NCBI RefSeq assembly: GCF_000177235.2
Contig: NC_014829.1
Location: 1,922,001-1,986,000 of the forward strand
DNA: 64,000 nucleotides
Direction of reading: 5' to 3'
From: Evansella cellulosilytica DSM 2522
GTDB lineage: Bacteria > Bacillota > Bacilli > Bacillales > Salisediminibacteriaceae
Part shown: piece by piece, positions 44,250 to 52,642 of the stretch
Layout: every line of letters begins with the position of its first letter
How positions within the stretch are numbered: position 1 is the first letter of the stretch
Made by a program: the position numbers and the translations under genes
The notes under the pieces: model-generated
What the model was told of the DNA's origin: nothing
Seen by the model: only the letters and a program-made list of their open reading frames with translations
The model's database searches: none

Positions 44250-44270
44250 GTTGAGGAGGGAGATAATTTC

Positions 44271-44786
44271 ATGTTTAAGAAATTATTTAGTAAGCAAAAA
44301 AATAATGTGCAAATGCCAGATGCCAATGGGGAAGACACGATTTTTAGTCCTCTAAACGGGAAGGTTGTTTCGTTATCACAAGTACCTGATCCGACATTTT
44401 CTCAAAAAATGATGGGGGATGGAGTGGCGATTATGCCAAGTGATGGCACTGTTGTTTCTCCAGTGATTGGAGAAATTATACAAGTGTTCCCAACAAAACA
44501 TGCAATTGGAATCAAAACTGTAAATGGAGTAGAAGTACTTATCCATATTGGGTTAGAAACAGTAAATTTAAATGGAGAAGGTTTTACAGCGTTTGTGAAA
44601 CAAGGTGATAAAGTTGCAAAAGGAGAAAAACTGATTTCGTTTGATCTCGATATCATTAATGAAAAGGCGAGCAGTACAATTACTCCAATAGTCATTACTA
44701 ATGGAGAGCTAGTTAAGTCACTAAAGAACGAAGAAAATGGAGATGTCATAGCAGGGAAGTCATTAATATTAACGATTTCGACTTAA
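44271..44786 (+). CDS. crr: PTS glucose-type EIIA component (Crr/YpqE)
   Basis: A 171-residue stand-alone EIIA-Glc. Family motifs are DPTFSQKMMGDGVAIMPSDG (near 45-64), KHAIGIKTVNGVEVLIHIGLETV with the phosphorylated His in LIHIG (near 98), and the partner His in TKHAIG. It accepts phosphate from HPr and passes it to an EIIB of a sugar permease. B. subtilis YpqE can serve permeases lacking their own EIIA, such as the trehalose permease. The TreR-like operator upstream fits such a role. GGAGGG precedes ATG 44271; earlier in-frame starts have no ribosome binding site. Confidence 0.9.
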   Translation: MFKKLFSKQKNNVQMPDANGEDTIFSPLNGKVVSLSQVPDPTFSQKMMGDGVAIMPSDGTVVSPVIGEIIQVFPTKHAIGIKTVNGVEVLIHIGLETVNLNGEGFTAFVKQGDKVAKGEKLISFDLDIINEKASSTITPIVITNGELVKSLKNEENGDVIAGKSLILTIST

Positions 44787-44791
44787 ATGAT

Positions 44792-45182
44792 GAGGGAGAT
44801 TCATTTTAGAGGGCACTGAAAAAGTGAAAAACTTGCTGTTTCGTTGCATTAATATTCAATATACCCCATTATAGGGGAAGTTGATGAGACCGGAGCAAGC
44901 GAGGTTACTGTCTCTTCCTCTACGAGCATACGCTTTGGAGCGTATCCGTCGAGACAACTCGAAGCATTAGCGACGAAGCAACGCTCGTTCCTGTGGGATC
45001 GAAGGCAGGGGTGAGACCCCGCAGACCGCAGGTTGAGGAGGCTCACCAGCCGCCCACGGAAAGCGAGTTTGCACAGGTCTCATCAATGTCTATATTCAAA
45101 CAACTTTATATTTATTAGTCTACCCTTTGAATTTAAGTGCTTTTTCAGTGCCTTCTAGTTTTACTACTATTGAATCTCCCTC
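44792..45182. mobile_element. 391-bp non-coding element with long imperfect inverted ends
   Basis: GAGGGAGATTCA then TTTTAGAGGGCACTGAAAAA at the left is matched in inverted orientation at the right end, with about 11 extra bases between the two blocks. The interior codes for no protein. It is locally GC-rich compared with the flanks and contains further inverted segments (for example ATACGCTTTGGAGCGTAT) and GCCCACGGAAAGCGAG. That last segment also occurs degenerately at 8954-8982. It looks like a MITE-type or dispersed structured repeat inserted between the convergent crr and ycgQ genes. No target-site duplication could be defined. Confidence 0.65.
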
Positions 45183-46151
45183 TTAATTAAAACTAGGATA
45201 AACATAAGGAGAGTCAGGTTCATCCACTTCTACAAGGTAAGTATCTGTAAGGACAGGAATTTGAAAGTCATGATATTGTCCTTTTTTAATTGTACCGCTA
45301 GCATATACCCAAGTGTCTTTTTCAAACTTAGATGCATCTTCCGACTCGATTAGTGTCCCATAAACGCCAGCATCAGCAGTACAGCAAGTCATAGAAAATC
45401 TAGCAACAACAAGCTCGTTAGGTTCAAAATCAGCTTCGCGATATACAAATCCAACAATTTCTATTTCTTTCCCAATAAACCGATCCAAATAGAGGTCTAA
45501 CACTGTCATCACGTCTAAGTAATTTTCCTCAGTCACCGTAATCTTCTCTGCAGATTCGAGCTCGTCTGCTAATTCAATATAATACTCTGTAAACCAATCT
45601 TGATCATATAAATCTTCAATTTGATAATGTTCAATGTCATCGTCTGTTCCATACTGTTCAAGATTACTTATATATTCATCAGGATTTTCTAAAAATGCGT
45701 CTGCTCTTGCAGTTTCACTTACCTCTGTACGTTCATTATTCTGTGTGATATTAGCTGTAGTGTTGTTATTTAGTCCAGATCCTAATTGTACGCCCCTCGC
45801 GGCTGCCATATCACTATTTAACGCACGATCAGGTACAATAAACCCTAGTAAAATTGGTAAAATAAAGATGCTATATATCATCACTTTGACCCATAAAGGC
45901 CCTTTAATTTGATGATCATGATCACATGTGCAATGATGAGCGTCGTCGGTATTTTTAGACGAACTTCTAAAAATTTGCACTATCCCAAGGAAAAAGAAAG
46001 TTACCATAGCAAAGTAAATGAATGGCATCATTGTAGGGGCAATGTAATAAATGATATTTCCAGATAATATAAACCCTAACATTAATAAGGCAAATCCTAT
46101 TAAGATGATCCCTTGTATATACGCATGGAAGGAATGATCGTAACTTTTCAT
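45183..46151 (-). CDS. TIGR03943/DUF1980 family membrane protein (YcgQ-like)
   Basis: A 322-residue protein. Four predicted helices are in the first 110 residues (for example GIILIGFALLMLGFIL and WVKVMIYSIFILPILLG), with a His/Cys-rich loop HHCTCDHDHQ between helices at about 72-81. The extracytoplasmic C-terminal half is acidic, contains FSMTCCTADAG and has an OB-like character. It is encoded with a YcgR-type permease, as in B. subtilis ycgR-ycgQ. The function is not proven; the metal-ligand-rich loops suggest handling of a metal or other soft ligand. Confidence 0.85.
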   Translation of the reverse strand: MKSYDHSFHAYIQGIILIGFALLMLGFILSGNIIYYIAPTMMPFIYFAMVTFFFLGIVQIFRSSSKNTDDAHHCTCDHDHQIKGPLWVKVMIYSIFILPILLGFIVPDRALNSDMAAARGVQLGSGLNNNTTANITQNNERTEVSETARADAFLENPDEYISNLEQYGTDDDIEHYQIEDLYDQDWFTEYYIELADELESAEKITVTEENYLDVMTVLDLYLDRFIGKEIEIVGFVYREADFEPNELVVARFSMTCCTADAGVYGTLIESEDASKFEKDTWVYASGTIKKGQYHDFQIPVLTDTYLVEVDEPDSPYVYPSFN

Positions 46152-46165
46152 CGTATAACCTCCTA

Positions 46166-47215
46166 CTATAAAATGAATCCAAACAAGACAATAATGGCTG
46201 TAAACACTACGAAAGTCACAGTAATCATAAAGGTAATAACAAAACGTGCTTTAAAGAAAGCAAAGAGCATAAAAGTATTTTTTAAGTCAAGCATAGGTCC
46301 ATAGACAAGGAACCCGACAATTGACATATTTGTAAATTGTCCTGCAAAGGTAGATGCAACAAACGCATCCGCTTCTGAACATAATGACAATAAATAAGCA
46401 AAAGCCATCATCACTATTGTTGAAGAATAGTCGTTTTGACCGATAGACTCCAATAGCGAGCGGTCTAAAAATGTCTGGAATAATGAGGCTATAAATGCAC
46501 CTAAAATTAAATATTTCCCCATCATGAAAAACTCATCAACAGCATGGTAGAGCGTTTCCTTTAGCCTCTTCATAAGCGATGGTTTTTCTGAGTGGTGGTG
46601 ATCATGTGTATGTACATGACCTAATTGATGTTGCGTAATATCAGTTCGTAATTGTTTTGAATTATTCTTAAATATCGCATAAAGAATGCCGCCAATAATG
46701 ATAGAGAGGACAAATGCTAACCCCATTCTTGAGAAAAGAATCGTATTTGTATCATAAAAAGGGCCTCTAAATGCATAGTACGTTGAAGCAAATACAATTG
46801 GATTTAATATAGGTGCTGCTACTAAGAAAACGACACCAACGTGAAGTGGCATCCCTTTTTTTATAAGTCTTCTAACGACAGGGACGATCGCACATTCACA
46901 AAGTGGTAGAACTGCGCCTAATACAGCAGCAGGAAACAATGCGACTATTGCATTTTTCGGTAAAAAGCGTTGCAGACGATCTTCAGAGACGAATACTTGG
47001 ATTAAAGATGATACAAAAACACCTAATAATATAAAAGGGATTGCCTCAAGGACGATACTTAAAAAGATCGTATTGACGTTAATCCAGTTACTTGAAATGC
47101 TATTTAACTGTACGTTATCGTTAAGTTGATCACTAATAATGAACAGGAGTAGGAATAATAATAGTAAAGCAAAGCCTAGTAAATCCTTTCCTATAATATT
47201 CTTTGTTGTTTTCAT
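46166..47215 (-). CDS. YraQ/UPF0718 family permease (YcgR-like)
   Basis: A 349-residue protein with about eight membrane helices in two halves. The conserved GAVLPLCECAIVPVVRRLI (near 101-119, Cys pair) and SLCSEADAFVASTF (near 281-294) are the pore-like signatures of the DUF318/ArsP superfamily. A cytoplasmic loop GHVHTHDHHHSEK near 205 is His-rich. ArsP members export trivalent organoarsenicals, but YcgR-type permeases paired with YcgQ have no proven substrate. The start is at 47215 with AGGAGAT upstream, and it is 14 bp from ycgQ. Confidence 0.87.
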   Translation of the reverse strand: MKTTKNIIGKDLLGFALLLLFLLLFIISDQLNDNVQLNSISSNWINVNTIFLSIVLEAIPFILLGVFVSSLIQVFVSEDRLQRFLPKNAIVALFPAAVLGAVLPLCECAIVPVVRRLIKKGMPLHVGVVFLVAAPILNPIVFASTYYAFRGPFYDTNTILFSRMGLAFVLSIIIGGILYAIFKNNSKQLRTDITQHQLGHVHTHDHHHSEKPSLMKRLKETLYHAVDEFFMMGKYLILGAFIASLFQTFLDRSLLESIGQNDYSSTIVMMAFAYLLSLCSEADAFVASTFAGQFTNMSIVGFLVYGPMLDLKNTFMLFAFFKARFVITFMITVTFVVFTAIIVLFGFIL

Positions 47216-47423
47216 GATTATATCTCCTAATATATATTCAAAATAAAGTATAATAGAATTTTATATGTTTAATAGATTATCGAATATAAGTGTAGCAGAT
47301 TATCACACTTTCGTAAATTGCACAATGCAGATTGGAAAATAGTATACAAAACGATGTACTTTAAAGTGTTGATTTGTTTAAGTCGCCTTAAGCAATGGGA
47401 GAAGTAGTCGGAGCCATTTGAAG

Positions 47424-47469
47424 GAGGATGATTCAAATGGTAAAAAAATCGACCTTTTGAGTCATCCTC
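47424..47469. terminator. Hairpin of the TGACTCAAAAGG family in a 325-bp gene-free stretch
   Basis: GAGGATGATTCAAATGGT pairs with ACCTTTTGAGTCATCCTC with two mismatches. It lies between the divergently spaced ycgR start and the uppP stop, 72 bp after the uppP stop in the direction of transcription. The rest of 47216-47540 is AT-rich with no gene. Confidence 0.75.
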
Positions 47470-47540
47470 GAGTGGAACTTTTACTAAAGCAACACTTACT
47501 TATAGCAAGTTTCCGTCATAATTTATTACGGTGTATTGTT

Positions 47541-48374
47541 TTATTCTACATCCATAACAGTGCTAGGATCTAAGAAAAGTACGATGAGGACAGCAACAAC
47601 AAAGCAATATACTGCAAAATAAGTTAGTTTGCTTTTCTTTAAGAAGCTAATTAACCAAATGATACCTAACAACGAGAAAACGAAAGTAACAACAAAGGAG
47701 ACAATTAAATTAATCGTTCCTACATATTCAATCATGGTACTTGAGAAATCTCCGATAGCTAATACAGTAGAACCTAATATAACTGGAATTGACAATAGAA
47801 AGGAATAGCGTACTGCTGTTTCACGATCTAACCCAGCTAATAAAGCAACGACTAATGTAGCGCCAGACCGAGATATTCCAGGTATAACTGCTAACGTTTG
47901 TCCAAGACCAACAAGGATCGAATCCCAAAATGTCATAGTTTCTTCCGTTTTATTTCCGATGCGGTGAAACCTCTCTATAAAGATGAGGGATAACCCTGTA
48001 ATAACGAGAGCACCAGCTATAAAAGGAGGTGTTTTGATTGAATCCGCGGCGACATCAGATAATAACTTACCAAGAACACCAGTGATTGCAGTGGCTATTA
48101 AAATATAAACCCCGAAAAAGAACTGTGCCCGATCCTCTCTTTGTCGTTTTGCAATAAAACGAAAAAAGCCACTAATTACCTGAAATAGGTCTCTCCAAAA
48201 GTAAATCATAACAGCTAATACAGAAGCTAAGTGCAAATAAATTTCAAAGGAAAGTCCTGGGAATGTATAGCCAAAAATCATTCCTGTAATAACAATATGT
48301 GCTGTACTCGAGATTGGTAGGAATTCCGTAATTCCTTGAACTATACCGAATATAATTGCTTCTAATAACGTCAA
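47541..48374 (-). CDS. uppP: Undecaprenyl-diphosphatase UppP (BacA)
   Basis: A 277-residue integral membrane phosphatase that recycles undecaprenyl diphosphate to the monophosphate carrier for cell wall synthesis. It also gives bacitracin tolerance. The first signature GIVQGITEFLPISSTAH (near 9-25) has the catalytic Glu and Ser/His, and the second PGISRSGATL (near 165-174) has the catalytic Arg. About eight helices follow the family pattern. It starts at TTG 48374 with AGAGGAAG upstream. Confidence 0.94.
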   Translation of the reverse strand: MTLLEAIIFGIVQGITEFLPISSTAHIVITGMIFGYTFPGLSFEIYLHLASVLAVMIYFWRDLFQVISGFFRFIAKRQREDRAQFFFGVYILIATAITGVLGKLLSDVAADSIKTPPFIAGALVITGLSLIFIERFHRIGNKTEETMTFWDSILVGLGQTLAVIPGISRSGATLVVALLAGLDRETAVRYSFLLSIPVILGSTVLAIGDFSSTMIEYVGTINLIVSFVVTFVFSLLGIIWLISFLKKSKLTYFAVYCFVVAVLIVLFLDPSTVMDVE

Positions 48375-48463
48375 TGTTATCTTCCTCTCATTAAAATAAA
48401 TAGTGTTATGTACTGCCCATTTATTCTATCAAAGTTTTTCATTGCTTGGAATGATTTTTCATG

Positions 48464-49375
48464 CTAATTTCTGTGAAGGTTGTAAGTACTGTTCTTTGTT
48501 ACATTTGCGCACGCTTTTATTAAATCGTTCGTTATTTTAACCTTAGAAGAAAATATATTGTCGTCTAATTGTTCAAGACGGCTAGCTCCTGGAATTGTAG
48601 TAGCAACTGCAGTATCGTTTAACACGTAACGTAATGCTAAATGTTGTAGTGAGATATTTGATTGTTCGGCTATTTTAGATAGGGTAGTAACCGTAGTAAC
48701 CAATTCTTCAGGAGAATAATCTAAATACCCTTTATCGGTTATTTTATCTTTAAAATCGTTTGTTAAAATACCTTTTGCAACAGGTCCACGAGCGATTACG
48801 GAAACTTGGTTATCGCTGATTTGCTGCAACCATTCTTCAGGTCGACGGTCTAATAAGCTAAATTGCATCATAATAGAGACGATATTTGATTTTTTTAAAT
48901 ATGCTTGAATGACATTTGGACGAATGGATGAAATACCATAATACCTAATGCAGCCTTCTTTTACTAATTGTTCAAATGCCTCAATTGTCTCATCGATCGG
49001 ATCGTCAATTGTTCCACCATGAAGCTGATATAAATCTATATAATCTGTTTGGAGTCTTTGGAGTGATTTTTTCACTGCAGAAACGATATAGGTTTTTGAG
49101 GGATTCCAATTCCAACCCTCTGTTCCGGCACGCCATTCATTTCCTCCTTTTGTTGCGATAATAATATCTTTTCTCTTTTCTTTTAGCGCTTTTCCTACAG
49201 AGACTTCATTCATACCTCTATCATATAAATCTGCGGTATCAAAAAAGTTCACACCTCTATCTATAGCGTGGTGAATAATCCTTTCATTTTCTGAATGATC
49301 TTTACTCAACGACATACAGCCAAATCCAATCTCTGAAACGTATAACGCTGAACTACCAAGTTTGTTTTTTTTCAC
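48464..49375 (-). CDS. Aldo/keto reductase (YqkF-like)
   Basis: A 303-residue NADPH-dependent oxidoreductase with an (alpha/beta)8 barrel. FFDTADLYDRG has catalytic Asp and Tyr (near 45-55), IIIATKGG has Lys near 75, and the conserved His is in LYQLHGGTIDDP near 118. The C-terminal cofactor segment is TTIPGASRLEQLDDN. GTG 49384 lies within the Shine-Dalgarno AGAGGTG, so GTG 49375 (reading KKNKLGSS) is chosen; it also matches YqkF. In B. subtilis yqkF lies next to nudF, as here. Confidence 0.9.
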   Translation of the reverse strand: MKKNKLGSSALYVSEIGFGCMSLSKDHSENERIIHHAIDRGVNFFDTADLYDRGMNEVSVGKALKEKRKDIIIATKGGNEWRAGTEGWNWNPSKTYIVSAVKKSLQRLQTDYIDLYQLHGGTIDDPIDETIEAFEQLVKEGCIRYYGISSIRPNVIQAYLKKSNIVSIMMQFSLLDRRPEEWLQQISDNQVSVIARGPVAKGILTNDFKDKITDKGYLDYSPEELVTTVTTLSKIAEQSNISLQHLALRYVLNDTAVATTIPGASRLEQLDDNIFSSKVKITNDLIKACANVTKNSTYNLHRN

Positions 49376-49496
49376 ATTGATCACCTCTTAAGAATAAAAA
49401 CTAATAGTTAAATGATACCAAGGTTATTCTCCCTACTCAAACCTTTTAGTTATGCCACAGTTCATATAAGAATACATTGATGATGGGGGTGGTACT

Positions 49497-50570
49497 ATGA
49501 TTACTGAAGAACATGTGCAAGTAACCGCAATAAAAGAGATGACCGAAGATGTATTAAAGCTAGAGACAAATGGGGGAATCGGCCGTGCCCTTTTATATAG
49601 AAAGCTCCACCCAGATGTTACCACTGGAGATTGGGTCATTATTAATACAACAGCAACACAATTGAACCTTGGAACGGGTGGCTGGGACATCGTTCGTGCA
49701 GTGATAAATAAAACGACGCAAGAAAGTGCGATTAAAGAAAAACATGGGCACATAATGAAAAATCGCTACCTTAGTGATCAGCATAGTGTGATGGCTGTTG
49801 AATCTGAAGAGAGTCCTACGCATCACCTTTTTAAAAAGAAGCTAAATTTAAAAGATCAAACCGTTTTTTTATGTGAACTCCATAGTATGTTACCAATCAT
49901 TTGGTATTTGCTGAAAATAAAAAGTGAACACAAACCGCTTGCTGTTATTTTTAGCGATGAAGCATCACTACCTTTAAGTATGAGTAATCACCTCGCTCGT
50001 TTGAAAAAGGAACCTTTATTTTTCTCTATCACGACAGGGCAATCCTTTGGTGGAAATAAAGAATCGATAAATGTTGTTACAAGCCTTCAATATATAATGG
50101 AGATGTTTGCTGATCCTTTTATTTTAATAACATTAGGGCCAGGTGTTGTAGGAACTGGGACACATTATGGATTTAGTAGTATATCACAAGCCAATTGGGC
50201 GAATGTAGTAGGAGCTTTAGGTGGCACTCCTGTATGGATTCCAAGACTATCTGCAGTAGATCAAAGAGAGAGGCATCAAGGAATTAGCCACCACACAATG
50301 ACACCTTTAATAGAGTTAACTTTAACGAACAGTATACTGCCCTTACCAAAAGGGGAATATGCTGAAAAATATATAAGAGCACATATCGATCTGTTACGTA
50401 AATATCCTCATATTAAAATAACAACAGTTGATGAGAAGCTACTGTTTCCGTTATTAGAAATTGTTCAACGGGCTTCCCCCTTTCCATTAACCACTATGGG
50501 GCGAACAATAGATAAGGACCCTTTATTTTTTCTTGGGGTAGCAGCAGCAGTGTGTACCTTTTTGGAATGA
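49497..50570 (+). CDS. DUF3866 family protein
   Basis: A 357-residue soluble protein that I recognise only as the DUF3866 type found in Gram-positive bacteria. The N-terminal 90 residues are beta-rich (GDWVIINTTATQLNLGTGGW). The rest contains glycine-rich LGPGVVGTGTHYGFSS (near 217-232) and ends with the hydrophobic stretch DPLFFLGVAAAVCTFL. Function is unknown. GGGGGTGG precedes the ATG. Its last 106 bp overlap the 3' part of mciZ on the other strand. Confidence 0.75.
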   Translation: MITEEHVQVTAIKEMTEDVLKLETNGGIGRALLYRKLHPDVTTGDWVIINTTATQLNLGTGGWDIVRAVINKTTQESAIKEKHGHIMKNRYLSDQHSVMAVESEESPTHHLFKKKLNLKDQTVFLCELHSMLPIIWYLLKIKSEHKPLAVIFSDEASLPLSMSNHLARLKKEPLFFSITTGQSFGGNKESINVVTSLQYIMEMFADPFILITLGPGVVGTGTHYGFSSISQANWANVVGALGGTPVWIPRLSAVDQRERHQGISHHTMTPLIELTLTNSILPLPKGEYAEKYIRAHIDLLRKYPHIKITTVDEKLLFPLLEIVQRASPFPLTTMGRTIDKDPLFFLGVAAAVCTFLE

Positions 50571-50683
50571 GAACACCAATCGTAAACGGTCTCATATCTC
50601 TTTTTCATTTTCTTTAAGTATTCCCTTATTTCCCAAGCCTTTCCTGCTAAAATAATGCCGTTCGTTCTATCATATTTGCGCAT
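50465..50683 (-). CDS. mciZ: Z-ring formation inhibitor MciZ, with C-terminal extension
   Basis: A 72-residue protein whose first 40 residues, NGIILAGKAWEIREYLKK then KRYETVYDW, match B. subtilis MciZ (40 residues, with a closely similar GKAWEIR-x2-LK segment). MciZ is made in the mother cell under sigma-E and caps FtsZ filaments to block division during sporulation. A strong GGGAGG site seven bases before ATG 50683 supports the gene. The basic tail from about residue 45 has no counterpart in the 40-residue protein, and its codons overlap the end of the DUF3866 gene antisense. The location beside nudF agrees. Confidence 0.8.
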   Translation of the reverse strand: MRKYDRTNGIILAGKAWEIREYLKKMKKRYETVYDWCSHSKKVHTAAATPRKNKGSLSIVRPIVVNGKGEAR

Positions 50684-50718
50684 ACTATATCCTCCCGGTG
50701 TAAAAGCAATTTTATTTT

Positions 50719-50744
50719 GGTATGCTTATCCATATGAAGTATGT
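50719..50744 (-). promoter_or_regulatory. Possible sigma-E promoter of mciZ
   Basis: On the minus strand ACATACT and CATACC are 13 bp apart, a partial match to the sigma-E consensus (ATATT and CATACAAT). The weak match keeps confidence low. Confidence 0.35.
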
Positions 50745-50771
50745 AAATAAAACAGTACAGGAGGAGTCTAT

Positions 50772-51320
50772 ATGAATAAATTTTCAGAGAAAACAATAAA
50801 GCGGGAAACGATCTTTGAAGGGAAAATAATTGATTTGTCCGTTCATGACGTGGAGCTTCCGAATGGTGAAATGAGCAAAAGGGAAATTGTAAACCACCCT
50901 GGTGCTGTAGCTGTGATTGCCGTTACAGATAAAGATGAAGTAATACTTGTTGAGCAATTTAGAAAGCCATTAGAAAAAACTATTGCTGAGATTCCTGCTG
51001 GGAAACTAGAAAAGGGTGAAAATCCATTGCAATGTGCTAAGCGAGAACTCGAGGAAGAAACTGGTTTAGTTGCTGGGAAATGGACTAAACTCACATCTTT
51101 TTATACGAGTCCAGGTTTTGCGAATGAAATCATTTACATTTACTTAGCAGAGCAATTAAGTGACGGCCAATTAAACTTAGATGAAGACGAATTTGTAGAA
51201 TGCTTTAAGGCTACACTAGAAGAAGCAGAAAAGCTGATAGAAAAAGAAATTATTCATGATGCAAAGACTATTTATGCGATTCAATATTTAAATCTCTTAA
51301 AGTATCGTTGTAAAAAGTAA
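50772..51320 (+). CDS. nudF: ADP-ribose pyrophosphatase NudF (Nudix)
   Basis: A 182-residue Nudix hydrolase that splits ADP-ribose to AMP and ribose 5-phosphate. The Nudix box runs from GKLEKGENP to RELEEETGL (near 77-99), with the metal-binding REXXEE glutamates. The upstream VNHPGAVAVIAV and downstream YTSPGFANE are typical of the ADP-ribose group. AGGAGG lies just before ATG 50772. It is followed 14 bp later by the endonuclease Q gene, so the two are probably cotranscribed. Confidence 0.93.
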   Translation: MNKFSEKTIKRETIFEGKIIDLSVHDVELPNGEMSKREIVNHPGAVAVIAVTDKDEVILVEQFRKPLEKTIAEIPAGKLEKGENPLQCAKRELEEETGLVAGKWTKLTSFYTSPGFANEIIYIYLAEQLSDGQLNLDEDEFVECFKATLEEAEKLIEKEIIHDAKTIYAIQYLNLLKYRCKK

Positions 51321-51334
51321 GGAGAGTTCTCATT

Positions 51335-52531
51335 TTGCCCGCAAAAAAAAGCGTTAAAAATTATTATATGGATTTGCACATACATATTGGTCGAACAAAT
51401 ACTGGTAGATCTGTAAAAATAACAGCTTCAAGAAATTTAACACTCATGAGTGTATTAAATGAAGCTTTATACAGAAAAGGACTTGATATCGTTGGGATTA
51501 TAGATACCCATTCTCCAGATGTACTAAAAGAAATATTAGATTTAGTCACTACCGGAAGAGCAATAGAAGTCGAGGGTGGTGGTGTGTTGTACGACAAGAG
51601 CCTTCTTTTGCTTTTAGGTACTGAATTAGAGATTTATGATGAACAATGCAAAGGGCCCATACATGTCCTTTGTTTTTTGCCTACCATCGAAGCGATGTCC
51701 AAATTTTCTAGCTGGTGTGAAAAAAGGCTTAAAAATATTCATTTAAGTTCACAACGAATTTATACTTCTGGGAAAGAGTTGCAAAGAAAAGTAAAGGAAC
51801 TAGAAGGTATTTTTATCCCTGCACATATTTTTACCCCTTTTAAAAGCCTTTATGGTAAAGGGGTTGATTATTCATTAGTAGAAGTTTTTGAACCAACGCT
51901 CATTGACGCGGTCGAATTAGGATTAAGTGCAGATACGTCGATGGCTGTACAAATAAAAGAACTTGATCGCTATTCGTTTGTTACGAACTCTGATGCCCAC
52001 TCTAGCGTAAAAATAGCTAGGGAGCATCAAGTCGTACAATTGGATCACGTTAATTTTACAGAAGTCAAAAAAACGATACTTGGTGAGCAAGGGAAAATTG
52101 TAAAGAATGTTGGATTGCATCCACGTTTAGGGAAATACTTTCAAACAGTGTGTGGGAAATGCTTATCAAAAATGGAGAAAGATAATGTTTGTCGATGTGG
52201 TTCAACCTCCTACATAAAGGGAGTGAGTGAACGGGTAAAGGAAATAGCAACACTTCAAGCATTAAAATATCGACACGAACATACACATAAAAGCTCGCGT
52301 CCACCTTATGTCCATCAAGTGCCTCTGCAGTTTATCAGAGGTTGTGGTCCAAAAACATTAGATAAGCTTTTGTCTCACTTCGGGAATGAAATGGTTGTAC
52401 TCCACGAGGCACCTGTAGAAGACTTAAAAAAAGTAGTGCCTAGTAACATTGCAAATAATATAATAAAAGCAAGATTAGGGAAGCTTGAATTTGAAGAAGG
52501 GGGCGGTGGCGTATACGGAAAAGTAAAATAA
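51335..52531 (+). CDS. Endonuclease Q family DNA repair enzyme
   Basis: A 398-residue protein. A PHP phosphoesterase domain begins DLHIHIGRTNTG (near 13-24) and continues with DIVGIIDTHSPD, GTELEIYD, IPAHIFTPF and FVTNSDAHS. A zinc ribbon follows with CGKC near 270 and CRCG near 287. A C-terminal helix-hairpin-helix, FIRGCGPKTLDKLL, is near 335-348. This order matches endonuclease Q, described in Thermococcales and some Bacillus, which nicks 5' of deaminated bases (uracil, hypoxanthine, xanthine) and abasic sites. It starts at TTG 51335 after AAGGAGAG. Confidence 0.88.
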   Translation: MPAKKSVKNYYMDLHIHIGRTNTGRSVKITASRNLTLMSVLNEALYRKGLDIVGIIDTHSPDVLKEILDLVTTGRAIEVEGGGVLYDKSLLLLLGTELEIYDEQCKGPIHVLCFLPTIEAMSKFSSWCEKRLKNIHLSSQRIYTSGKELQRKVKELEGIFIPAHIFTPFKSLYGKGVDYSLVEVFEPTLIDAVELGLSADTSMAVQIKELDRYSFVTNSDAHSSVKIAREHQVVQLDHVNFTEVKKTILGEQGKIVKNVGLHPRLGKYFQTVCGKCLSKMEKDNVCRCGSTSYIKGVSERVKEIATLQALKYRHEHTHKSSRPPYVHQVPLQFIRGCGPKTLDKLLSHFGNEMVVLHEAPVEDLKKVVPSNIANNIIKARLGKLEFEEGGGGVYGKVK

Positions 52532-52642
52532 AAGCTTTCTCGTTTCTATTAAATTTGTCATAGATTAACTCATAGATTCATAGGCTTTGGTAGAAGGAAT
52601 TTTTATTTAGGCAATACTATCAAAGAAATGAGGAGAGAAATG

